From positions 10,922,974-10,986,973 of the forward strand of contig CM063263.1 of the NCBI GenBank assembly GCA_032158295.1: DNA of 64,000 bases, read 5' to 3'. The notes beneath the pieces are model-generated. The model was not told where the DNA came from and did not search any database. It was given only the letters and a program-made list of their open reading frames with translations. The translations under genes and the position numbers were made by a program. Shown in pieces: positions 24,360 to 36,600 of this stretch (positions are counted from its first letter, which is position 1; every line of letters begins with the position of its first letter). This DNA comes from Pycnopodia helianthoides. Taxonomy: Eukaryota; Echinodermata; Asteroidea; Forcipulatida; Asteriidae.

Positions 24360-24658
24360 CTATTCCTCAAGAACAGGACTGTAATAGCAGACATTACAGT
24401 CACATCCTTGTATCTCGTCGTACCATTGAGTGTAATAGGTACCATCATCACACTTCATCCTAACAGACTTCCGCCTTAGTTCGGTGGGACTACAGCAGCT
24501 GCAAGAGGTTTCCTTTGCGAACGAGAGCTTTGCCTTGATGTACACAGAAGACGGACAAGACCCCGAGCAGCTGGTCTCACGAATCTTGGACTCGGAAATG
24601 CAGTTTTTAATCACGAGATAGTTGGTGTTGTAGTTGAACAGGCAACTTGGTGGGGGAG
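24360..24658 (-). CDS. Mucin-like gene last exon: C-terminal cystine knot (CTCK)
   Basis: Acceptor TTCCCAACAG|CT, stop TAG at 24360. Encodes APPPSCLFNYN, IKNCISESKIRETSCSGSCP, KETSCSCCSPTELRRKSVRM and KCDDGTYYTQWYDEIQGCDC then NVC. The pattern C....SCSGSC......C.CC.P......V...C.DG......y..I..CdC..C is the CTCK that dimerises VWF and gel-forming mucins in the ER. Confidence 0.93.
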
Positions 24659-27600
24659 CTGTTGGGAAAGCAGAGTGTTCATATAGGACTGTTATTGACC
24701 ATACAAATGTGGAACACTTAAAGGAACGTTACAGAATTGGTAAGAAAAAAACTTGTAAAATATACTTTTGATCACAGATTTAAATAAAACTTACACAGTC
24801 TAATGATGATGATGGTAGAAAACATCCCTTGGAATATTTCTGTCTAAAATGCCATATTTGATGAGAAATGAATAAACTAATTTTCCGATTGGAGTTTATC
24901 GCTCAGTGAGCGTTTTATTCATTTGTTGAATCTATATGATTTCATGCAAAATATGTAATCGGTTTTTCACTATTTTCTCGTGACCCAGATGGCCGATCGA
25001 TCTGAAACTTCTACAGGTTTGTCAGTTCATGTATATGGTGGATTACATAAAGTGCTTACACTGCCAGCAACTGTTTTTTTTAGCAAAACCAATTATGTAA
25101 TGTTCCTTTAAAGAGTTTGGGCTGATACAAACACTTGTTGCATATATAAAATATTTTTTGGGATGAGATGAACAGTTCTTCATGCAGGGATGAAGTTTGA
25201 GGGCTGTGAACGTTCCTGAATAATAGCTTGCAGGACTGTGTTCCCGCTTGTTTCTACACCCAGAACATCCCAGATTTTTTTGGATTTTGGATTATTTAAA
25301 ATTGTTTTCATACAAGTTTGCCCCAATCAAGGCTAAAAGTCACTCTTGGTAAGGGGCTACAAGATGAAAATTATTAAATGTGAAAATAACTGAAGGTAGG
25401 AATTGATATTCCTCTTAAAACAGTCGAGATTGTAGGGTGGAGGGAAACGTGCACCAGGCAAGGAGTTCCACAGAGATGCAGTACGTGGAATAAAGCTGTT
25501 GGAATGCCTCCTTGTTCTACATCTCAGCAAATCAAGAGGGTACAGGTGAGAAGAAGCAGAATGTTACAAATTCAGGAGATTTTACTGAGTGCATGACTAA
25601 AGCTACAAAACTACCGGTTTACACACAGTGCGAACCAATTCTTTCTCCATTTTAGTGACTTCTTTACTTCTTCCGAGGAAATCTGAAGGCTCTCGGAGAT
25701 TTTGAGCAAATCCTGAAATCAGGAGAAATCCCGAAAAACTCACATGCCTGGTTCACGAGAGCTGTATGTTTGGAGGGTACTTACCACAGACCGGACAGCA
25801 TGTGTCTCCTTGAACACTTTCCTGCGTTGTATTCTATTGGAAGAGTTAAGATTTTATAAAGGAGTATATTGGCCAATGGTTGAAAAGCACCATCTGACAG
25901 GCTTAGGATTTACTTGTCATAAAGCGATGTGTAGCACCCTCGCTACCATGGGCAGTGCGCCGTATCGATACCTCTCGTCACATTACCCCCCCCCCCCTCC
26001 TCCCTGGAAGGAAAGCACTGAAAAACACTGCTGATTGGCTGACCATAAGTGACTGTTCTGCATGCACGCTTGTTAAAAACTTTCGTTTTTAACAACGCTC
26101 GTACGGGGCGCTTCGTACGCAGGTGTCAAAATGCACGTATTTTTTTCGCAAAACACCTTAAATGAATTGTGTTTTTACATAGCCACCCTAAACTGCATAC
26201 ACTTAGACATATCACAGGATCAAACAGAATTTAGTTGCTCTATGACTTTAATGCGTCTTTTTTCTCTGTGTAGTCGTAAACACAAAATGGATCAACCACA
26301 GGACAAATTCAAATATCCAACGTGCTGGAATATTTCAGAGTTCCACTTCCAGGGGTCACGATCGAGCAAGGCGTTCTGGGAACAGTAGGAAAAATCTGGC
26401 GCGGAGAGTTTGTACACGACTAGTAACGAGGTTGAATGTGTTGTTTACAGCAGAAGTAGCCGGAGCCCAAGCCCTAGGGCCAATGTTATACAGGGATGAG
26501 ATTTGCAGAATGGGAAAATATCCGAACAGTGGCTTGCGGACATAGGTTCCCCCTTGCTCTGGGCCCAGATATTTCAATTCAGGAGGTTTCAGACTCTGCG
26601 AATCAGGTTTGGACACTTCTTTCAAGAAAAGTTAAAGGAACATTACAGAGTTGGTAAGAAAAAAACTTGTAAAATTTTGATCACAGATTTACATCAAACT
26701 TACACGGTCTAATAATGATGACGGTAGAAAACATCCCTTGGAATATTTCTGTCTGAAATGCCATATTTGATGAGAAATGAATAAACTAATTTTCCGATTG
26801 GAGTTTATCGCTCAGTGAGCGTTTTATTCATTTGTTGAATCTATATGATTTCATGCAAATGTGTAATCGGTTTTTCACTATTTTCTCGTGACCCAGATGG
26901 CCGATCGATCTCAAACTTCTACAGGTTTGTCAGTTTATGTATATGGTGGATTACATAAAGTGCTTACACTGCCAGCAACTGTTTTGTTAGCAAAAACCAA
27001 TTCTGTAATGTTCCTTTAAAGGAACAAGGACGCTGAGACAAATCCTGAAATTCATGAAAAAAATCCTGAGAAATCACATGCCTGCATAAAAGCTGTTTAG
27101 CAGTAAGCAAACTGTTTAGCAGTAAACAAACTGTTTAGCAGTAAACAAACTGTTTAGCAGTGAACAAACTGTTTAGCAGTAAACAAACTGTTTAGCAGTA
27201 AGCAAGCTGTTTAGCAGTAAGCAAACTGTTTGTGCATAGACGATGTGACCTGTGACATCACATGTTTACAAAAGAGCCACAGAGCCTGGACTTCCGGCGG
27301 GCACATTTGTACACAGCTCAATGGAAGAATACAACAAATCTATCTTTTATGGAGATCGCACTGTCTGATTTTCCTCAACTTTTGATATGAAGAAAGGGGG
27401 GACATCTCAAAAGCTGTACAGCTGTTGCTTTTGTAAATTTTGAATTTATGTGAAAATTATGACACAAAATATAAATTTTCTCATTGAGCCTGTGTAGCAT
27501 CTTGCCCGTCAGGAATAGCATTATAATGTATGAGGTCACCACTCTGTAAACAAATGTAACATGGTCTATAGCAGACAAATGTTTGTAATTGTAAGAAAAA

Positions 27601-30600
27601 GTGCTTTTATAAAAAGCTTTGGCGGTGTGTTTAAATTCACAAAGTGTCTTGCTTAAGTGTCACCACCGAGACTCGAACCCACTTGTTTTCCGCTTGGCCA
27701 CGACACGCAATCAGTCACTTGATGTTGCTTATTTTAAATCCTTGTGTTCATTTAGACACACCTCTTTTAAGCATTGACTGTGCAAGTTCCACTTGTATCA
27801 AAACATGAAAACAACTCAAATGAATGTTTTTTCCCATGTAATAAAAGCTTCTTTTTTAAATTAAATGTACACAACATTCTTGAATATAGCAACTTGTTAT
27901 AAATACAATTTCCATTTTGAAACAACACAACTCATTTTTTAGAATTAACATTGAAACAATACTAAAACTTGGGACGAGAATGATTTTCTTTTTTAAAACC
28001 CCTCTTCCCAATCACACCCTTATTGTGCAACCATCACATAGGTTTAATGAAAACATGAACATCCATTGGGCAAAATTCTTAATTGTTCACAAAACTGGGA
28101 AGTCTTATTGTCACGTTTTCTCAGTTGATTTGTTCAATTTATTTTACTTCCATACATTTCACGGCTAAACTTTTATTTTCCCAACAACTATGATATAGCC
28201 ATAAACTACTTTTCAAACTGAAGTGTTTGAAGAAACAGAATTGTGCACATGTAAAACTCAATATGGTTGGGTCCAACTTGGTCCCCGAAGTCCGAATACG
28301 CGCAACAGTTGCGCAGTCTGTTGAGGAAATATTTGGGCGGATTTACTGGGCCGAAACTGCAAAAACATCACAACATGTACTTACCTCTGGACACTCGTTC
28401 AGGTCACAATTCCGGTTTTGGATCACGATTCCATCCATCTTGCAAATCCCGTATGAGCATGGCTCTTCAAGAGTTACATTGTCCCCCACCTAAGTGTTGA
28501 CAAAAAAGTTGGACAAGTTCATTTTCAGTGTCGAGATTGTTTGGAATCCTGAAAGTGAAGAACAGTGCCCTCTTGGTGTGGAGATCGAGATAAGTGAATT
28601 TAGAGGAAGTTCACATTTTTAGAGGTTTACAGCCTCTCTGCACCATTGCTGTCATAGATCGTCTGGTCAGTGTAAAACGTAAAACTGTTGAATCTCGATT
28701 ATGCGACAACGCTGTATTTCGCACAAAAATGTTTCATGCAAAAACATTGTATCTCGGCGCGTACTTGTTTTGTGTGTACATCATTTAAGCAATTTGCGGA
28801 TTTTGAGGCATTGCATGGTGAGGTATCAATGTACATTCAGCCTGCGGTTACACCATGTATATAACATCTACTTTGCTGTGTAGATTTTTGTTCTCTAAGA
28901 ACTTGTCTTGCTATTCATTCCACTGCCGCGGAGTAGATTTCGGAACTCCGGAGACTACCTAGTTCTGAGAAGAACTGTCCTGCTAATTTTAAGCGAGATA
29001 CAGCATTTTGACAATTTCAAAGAAGCGTGCAACACAAGTGCTGTTTTAGGAAATACAACTTTTTTTGCATTGACCCTACCTATAAACAATTAGTTTAGAG
29101 AGTAAGATATCTTAGCTGTCTAGAAAAACAATGAAATGTCTTTACCTTATAAAATGAGGCATCATGCACACATGGTTCTAAACAGGGCAGAGATAAAAAA
29201 TATTTTGTATACAGAATTAATCTCTAAACAAATCATTCCACTAATATCCAAGTTCTCAAAACTTGCCGATTGGAATTAGTGGCTCAACAGTTATTCTCGT
29301 TATTATTATATATTTCTGGTAATGAAACCAAGGATTCCTCCCTAGTGAACTTCATCACTGTAGCTGGCAAGCCTGAGGAAACTTGTAAACAAGGGTGCTT
29401 GCTATGTGAACCAGAAACACCGGCTTGACCCCTACTCGTCCAAGTGTTTGGGGTTCTTTTACATGCACTACCAACCCTAGTAGACGGGACCTACAGCTGA
29501 ATGGCCCATCCGAAGGACAGAGCACTTATAGTAAAGTATCCTGCTCAAGGACACGAGTGCATTGACCGGGCCTCAAACGCACACTCTGCGATTCAGGAAC
29601 CCCAGAGCTCATGTAACAGCGAGGCAGCCTTTGGGCTCAGTGGGGAAATTGAAACCATTGTGGCAGGAGAATCCGTCCCCGAGAGATTATGTCCGCCCCT
29701 CGGCCCCCAACCCCCGTTACGGTGAATTGTGTAAACAAAATTGTCAAATAGCACCCTCTTTTGAATCAACTTCCTTCATCCCAGGTTAATTTACCATTTG
29801 AGGGACACACAAACCGGGGACATTTGAATCATATTCATGAGCATATTTAATCATGATCATAACTGTACCTTTTTTCTCACAGCCAAAGAGCTTCACTTTG
29901 AAGCTGGATGATGCATTAGGATTGACCAAGTAGACGTTAATAATTCTCACAAAAGTGTCCGGCGGCAGGGGGATCTTAGTGTTGGAGTCACCACCGAAAA
30001 CATATCCACCATCTGTGTGGTTAAGACGCTGAATCCCATCCCGTTTGTCGTAAATAAATTCAAAAGCAACTTGCACCGCCTCTGGCGGGGATGGATTTGA
30101 ACTCTCGATGAGGACTGACGTGATTTCAATCGTTGTGCTGACGGTCACCACAAGGTGGGACCCACTGTGGGGGTGGGCTACATCTGTGGGTGGGTTGGAA
30201 GGAGTCCAACCAGTGCCATCTGACGTTTCCTGGGTGTTACCGTCTCTGTATTCCCTCTTTACTTCGATACTTTGACTGTTATCAAGATCATCATCACAGG
30301 GTGCTGGTGAGGTAGATCAAAAGATATACAGTTCATGACGAAATAGGAAATATATAACTTTTTCTTTTTCACACCTACTTTCACCTAAAGTTTGTCGATA
30401 CACAAATCACTCTGGAACGATATACTCCTGTTGAAGAAAACTTTATTAGAATAAACAATTTTCAGTATTTTTTTCTGAAAAAAAAATTCATATTAAACAC
30501 CAAAACAAAATTAAAATTCCATTTAAGCAAACCGTTTGTAGTTGACTCAGTTATCGTGGTTGTTGACTCAGTAGTGGTTGTTGACTCGGTTGGGGTGGTC

Positions 30601-33600
30601 GTGGACACTGTAGTGGTTGTTGGCTCGGTTGGGGTGGTCGATGACACTGTAGTGGTTGTTGGCTCGGTTGGGGTGGTCGTTGACACTGTAGTGGTTGTTG
30701 ACTCTAATGGGAAAATGTAACCAGTGAACATGAAATAGAGTGTGTTTAAATGATGATCTTTCATCTTTGAGAAGGATGAATATATTTTTCCTCTTTGAAT
30801 CCTGATACTTGGTATCCCAGGAGAAAATCAAAATTAAAGTCATCTTTAGCAGTCCACGACTACTGAAATTTGGGTAACAAATCATTCTTTGCACACTTCG
30901 TGAAAGAAGAGAGTAATTTCTTACCGGGTGTGGTACTCGTGCAGTTTGGGTTGTTTGCCTGCCACTCACATGAAAGGTACTGAGTTCGATACGAGTCACT
31001 GTTATTCACTACACACTTACATCTTTCACAAACACGTACACTATCCTGTACAGAAAGTCAACAAAATTTGCGTTTTTTTCACAACTGGTTCTCTTACATC
31101 TATATTCACCCAAAGTTGAATGCTTTTGCCACTTTCAATGTTAAAGAGTAATTAACATTAGCTGTTGCAAACTACTTACTGTTTCAAGGAACCTAAAGGT
31201 ATAAATGCAATTTTCTAAAATTGTTAACTTCTGGTTTGAAGGAGAAGACTAAGACAAATTGGGGTCATATCTGAGAAACATTTATGAAGTTCTCAAAGAC
31301 CTTTCTTATGATGTATAGATTGTAAAAATCTGATTTTTCAAGTAATAAACTTTAATTTAGTGCAATTCGACACTCGTTATCATGTTTTGGTTCAAGTATA
31401 TGCTAAGTTTCCAGTTTCAAGGTTTAAGACCTTTCCGATGATGTACTTATTGTAAAAATCTATTTTTTCAAACAATGAACTTTGATCTGGTGTAATTCAA
31501 CAACCGATGACGTCATCATGACAGCATTTTTCAAGTGTCGTCTTCATATTGAGGTTCAGGTATATGCTAAGTTTTAAGTTTAATACAATTTTTATCTTAG
31601 GGCGATTTTGTAGAGATAAATTCAAGGAAAGCAGGGAAAAAAAGAAGAGAAAAGAAGACAAAAACTTGAACCATAACAACAGGTGTTCGGATGAAGCCTG
31701 AACATCTTCTTAAATAGTGAATGAGACAGAATAATTATTGTGTACTTTCTGAATCAGCCCGAACAAAATTAGGACATAAACATCTGGTAGGACATTTCCA
31801 CAGAAACTCTGACCGGAAAAAGCAGTGCCAAAGTAAATCTCTTTTTGTCACTTACAAATTTTGATTACAATCGAGCTAATTTTTCTCAATGTTTCCTGCA
31901 CCTCAATTCAGTTATCATGAAGGGCTTCGATCACATTTTGTAGTGCAATTCAAATTGCCACACCATACTGTCCAATTCAACAGCACAGTAGATTTTAAAT
32001 AAGAATGAAATAATTCAGCGTTACTGAATTTTTCCATTTTGAATTAACAAACTGTGAACCTGGGAGATAAGTATCCGAAGAACTTTTCCGATGATGCAAC
32101 TTACCTGTTCAAGTCTAACACACATGTTAGACCTCCAGGAAAACCCGAGCACATTCTCCAGTGGAGTTATATCCTCTCCAACGGTACTTGAAAAGTCCCT
32201 GTAAGACCCTTCATCACATGGGCATAAGTCAATCATTGCTGAATCTTGTAAAAAGCAATTTGGAATCACAGCAAAAGGTGTAGGGTGAGTCCTCTGCTCA
32301 CCACAAGGAATAGGTTTCTCGACTTGACAATAGGGGCAAGCTGCATGGAGAAAAATGAAGAAAAAAAGTCATGTTTTAGAACGATCTGCTACAAAATGAT
32401 TTCAGTTGCAAGAACGAGGGGGTGGTTGTTGACTCACTCATGGTAGTTGTTGACTCAGTAGTGGTTGTTGACTCAGTTGGGGTGGTTGTTGACACCGTAG
32501 TGGTTGTTGACTCGGTTGGGGTGGTCGATGACACTGTAGTGGTTGTTGGCTCGGTTGGGGTGGTCGTTGACACTGTAGTGGTTGTTGACTCTAATGGGAA
32601 AATGTAACCAGTGAACATGAAATAGAGTGTGTTTAAATGATGATCTTTCATCTTTGAGAAGGATGAATATATTTTTCCTCTTTGAATCCTGATACTTGGT
32701 ATCCCAGGAGAAAATCAAAATTAAAGTCATCTTTAGCAGTCCACGACTACTGAAATTTGGGTAACAAATCATTCTTTGCACACTTCGTGAAAGAAGAGAG
32801 TAATTTCTTACCGGGTGTGGTACTCGTGCAGTTTGGGTTGTTTGCCTGCCACTCACATGAAAGGTACTGAGTTCGATACGAGTCACTGTTATTCACTACA
32901 CACTTACATCTTTCACAAACACGTACACTATCCTGTACAGAAAGTCAACAAAATTTGCGTTTTTTTTCACAACTGGTTCTCTTACATCTATATTCACCCA
33001 AAGTTGAATGCTTTTGCCACTTTCAATGTTAAAGAGTAATTAACATTAGCTGTTGCAAACTACTTACTGTTTCAAGGAACCTAAAGGTATAAATGCAATT
33101 TTCTAAAATTGTTAACTTCTGGTTTGAAGGAGAAGACTAAGACAAATTGGGGTCATATCTGAGAAACATTTATGAAGTTCTCAAAGACCTTTCTTATGAT
33201 GTATAGATTGTAAAAATCTGATTTTTCAAGTAATAAACTTTAATTTAGTGCAATTCGACACTCGTTATCATGTTTTGGTTCAAGTATATGCTAAGTTTCC
33301 AGTTTCAAGGTTTAAGACCTTTCCGATGATGTACTTATTGTAAAAATCTATTTTTCAAACAATGAACTTTGATCTGGTGTAATTCAACAACCGATGACGT
33401 CATCATGACAGCATTTTTCAAGTGTCGTCTTCATATTGAGGTTCAGGTATATGCTAAGTTTTAAGTTTAATACAATTTTTATCTTAGGGCGATTTTGTAG
33501 AGATAAATTCAAGGAAAGCAGGGAAAAAAAGAAGAGAAAAGAAGACAAAAACTTGAACCATAACAACAGGTGTTCGGATGAAGCCTGAACATCTTCTTAA

Positions 33601-36600
33601 ATAGTGAATGAGACAGAATAATTATTGTGTACTTTCTGAATCAGCCCGAACAAAATTAGGACATAAACATCTGGGTAGGACATTTCCACAGAAACTCTGA
33701 CCGGAAAAAGCAGTGCCAAAGTAAATCTCTTTTTGTCACTTACAAATTTTGATTACAACCGAGCTAATTTTTCTCAATGTTTCCTGCACCTCAATTCAGT
33801 TATCATGAAGGGCTTCGATCACATTTTGTAGTGCAATTCAAATTGCCACACCATACTGTCCAATTCAACAGCACAGTAGATTTTAAATAAGAATGAAATA
33901 ATTCAGCGTTACTGAATTTTTCCATTTTGAATTAACAAACTGTGAACCTGGGAGATAAGTATCCGAAGAACTTTTCCGATGATGCAACTTACCTGTTCAA
34001 GTCTAACACACATGTTAGACCTCCAGGAAAACCCGAGCACATTCTCCAGTGGAGTTGTATCCTCTCCAAAGGTACTTGAAAAGTCCCTGTAAGACCCTTC
34101 ATCACATGGGCATAAGTCAATCGTTGCTGAATCTTGTAAAAAGCAATTTGGAATCACAGCAAAAGGTGTAGGGTGAGTCCTCTGCTTACCACAAGGAATA
34201 GGTTTCTCGACTTGACAATAGGGGCAAGCTGCATGGAGAAAAATGAAGAAAAAAAGTCATGTTTTAGAACGATCTGCTACAAAATGATTTCAGTTGCAAG
34301 AACGAGGGGGTGGTTGTTGACTCACTCATGGTAGTTGTTGACTCAGTAGTGGTTGTTGACTCAGTTGGGGTGGTTGTTGACACCGTAGTGGTTGTTGACT
34401 CGGTTGGGGTGGTCGTTGACACTGTAGTGGTTGTTGACTCGGTTGGGGTGGTCGTTGACACTGTAATGGTTGTTGACTCTAATGGGAAAATGTAACCAGT
34501 GAACATGAAATAGAGTGTGTTTAAATGATGATCTTTCATCTTTGAGAAGGATAAATAAATTTTTCTACTTTTAATCCTGATACTTGGTATCCCAGGAGAA
34601 AATCAAAATTAAAGTCATCTTTAGCAGTCCATGACTACTGAAACTTTGGTAGCAAATCATTCTTTGCACACTTTGTGAAAGAAGAGAGTAACATTTCGTA
34701 TGAGCCTTTCTTTCTGTCAATTTCTCAAACAAAATTCAACACATATCAAATCACTGAATAAACGCCCTTGAAAATGTGGATGTTTTTCTGTCCACCCCTC
34801 GGCCCCCAACCCCCGTTACGGTGAATTGTGTAAACAAAATTGTCAAATAGCACCCTCTTTTGAATCAACTTCCTTCATCCCACGTTAACTTACCATATGA
34901 GGGACACACAAACCGGGGACATTTGAATCATATTCATAAGCATATGTAATCATAATCATAACTGTACCTTTTTTCTCACAGCCAAAGAGCTTCACTTTGA
35001 AGCTGGATGATGCATTAGGATTGACCAAGTAGACGTTAATAATTCTCACAAAAGTGTCCGGCGGCAGGGGGATCTTAGTGTTGGAGTCACCACCGAAAAC
35101 ATATCCACCATCTGTGTGGTTAAGACGCTGAATCCCATCCCGAATGTCGTCAAAAAATTCAAAAGCAACTTGCACCGCCTCCGGCGGGGATGGATTTGAA
35201 CTCTCGATGAGGACTGACGTGATTTCAATCGTTGTGCTGACGGTCACCACAAGGTGGGACCCACTGTGGGGGTGGGCTACATCTGTGGGTGGGTTGGAAG
35301 GAGTCCAACCAGTGCCATCTGACGTTTCCTGGGTGTTACCGTCTCTGTATTCCCTCTTTACTTCGATACTTTGACTGTTATCAAGATCATCATCACAGGG
35401 TGCTGGTGAGGTAGATCAAAAGATATACAGTTCATGACGAAATAGGAAATATATAACTTTTCTTTTTCACACCTACTTTCACCTAAAGTTTGTCGATACA
35501 CAAATCACTCTGGAACGATATACTCCTGTTGAAGAAAACTTTATTAGAATAAACAATTTTCAGCATTTTTTTCTGAAAAAAAAATTCATATTAAACACCA
35601 AAACAAAATTAAAATTCCATTTAAGCAAACCGTTTGTAGTTGACTCAGTTATCGTGGTTGTTGACTCAGTAGTGGTTGTTGACTCGGTTGGGGTGGTCGT
35701 GGACACTGTAGTGGTTGTTGGCTCGGTTGGGGTGGTCGATGACACTGTAGTGGTTGTTGGCTCGGTTGGGGTGGTCGTTGACACTGTAGTGGTTGTTGAC
35801 TCTAATGGGAAAATGTAACCAGTGAACATGAAATAGAGTGTGTTTAAATGATGATCTTTCATCTTTGAGAAGGATGAATATATTTTTCCTCTTTGAATCC
35901 TGATACTTGGTATCCCAGGAGAAAATCAAAATTAAAGTCATCTTTAGCAGTCCACGACTACTGAAATTTGGGTAACAAATCATTCTTTGCACACTTCGTG
36001 AAAGAAGAGAGTAATTTCTTACCGGGTGTGGTACTCGTGCAGTTTGGGTTGTTTGCCTGCCACTCACATGAAAGGTACTGAGTTCGATACGAGTCACTGT
36101 TATTCACTACACACTTACATCTTTCACAAACACGTACACTATCCTGTACAGAAAGTCAACAAAATTTGCGTTTTTTTCACAACTGGTTCTCTTACATCTA
36201 TATTCACCCAAAGTTGAATGCTTTTGCCACTTTCAATGTTAAAGAGTAATTAACATTAGCTGTTGCAAACTACTTACTGTTTCAAGGAACCTAAAGGTAT
36301 AAATGCAATTTTCTAAAATTGTTAACTTCTGGTTTGAAGGAGAAGACTAAGACAAATTGGGGTCATATCTGAGAAACATTTATGAAGTTCTCAAAGACCT
36401 TTCTTATGATGTATAGATTGTAAAAATCTGATTTTTCAAGTAATAAACTTTAATTTAGTGCAATTCGACACTCGTTATCATGTTTTGGTTCAAGTATATG
36501 CTAAGTTTCCAGTTTCAAGGTTTAAGACCTTTCCGATGATGTACTTATTGTAAAAATCTATTTTTTCAAACAATGAACTTTGATCTGGTGTAATTCAACA

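Larger units (their letters stand above)
29691..34789 (-). repeat. Unit 1 of the coding amplification, with internal 1.89 kb duplication
   Basis: Exons: PTS-b2 34326-34478, M2 33993-34228, T2 32812-32932, PTS-b1 32438-32590, M1 32105-32340, T1 30925-31045, PTS-a 30533-30703, terminal F5/8C-like 29795-30303. The T-M-PTS segment occurs twice (period 1888), which is why this unit is 5.1 kb long. All exons are intact. Confidence 0.92.

Noticed and set aside
30568..30999. Frames of about 143 residues beginning TRIELSTFHVSGRQ, repeated in every unit
   Set aside because: These are a shifted frame across exon T, an intron and the PTS exon; the correct frame gives the cysteine module and Thr-rich linker.
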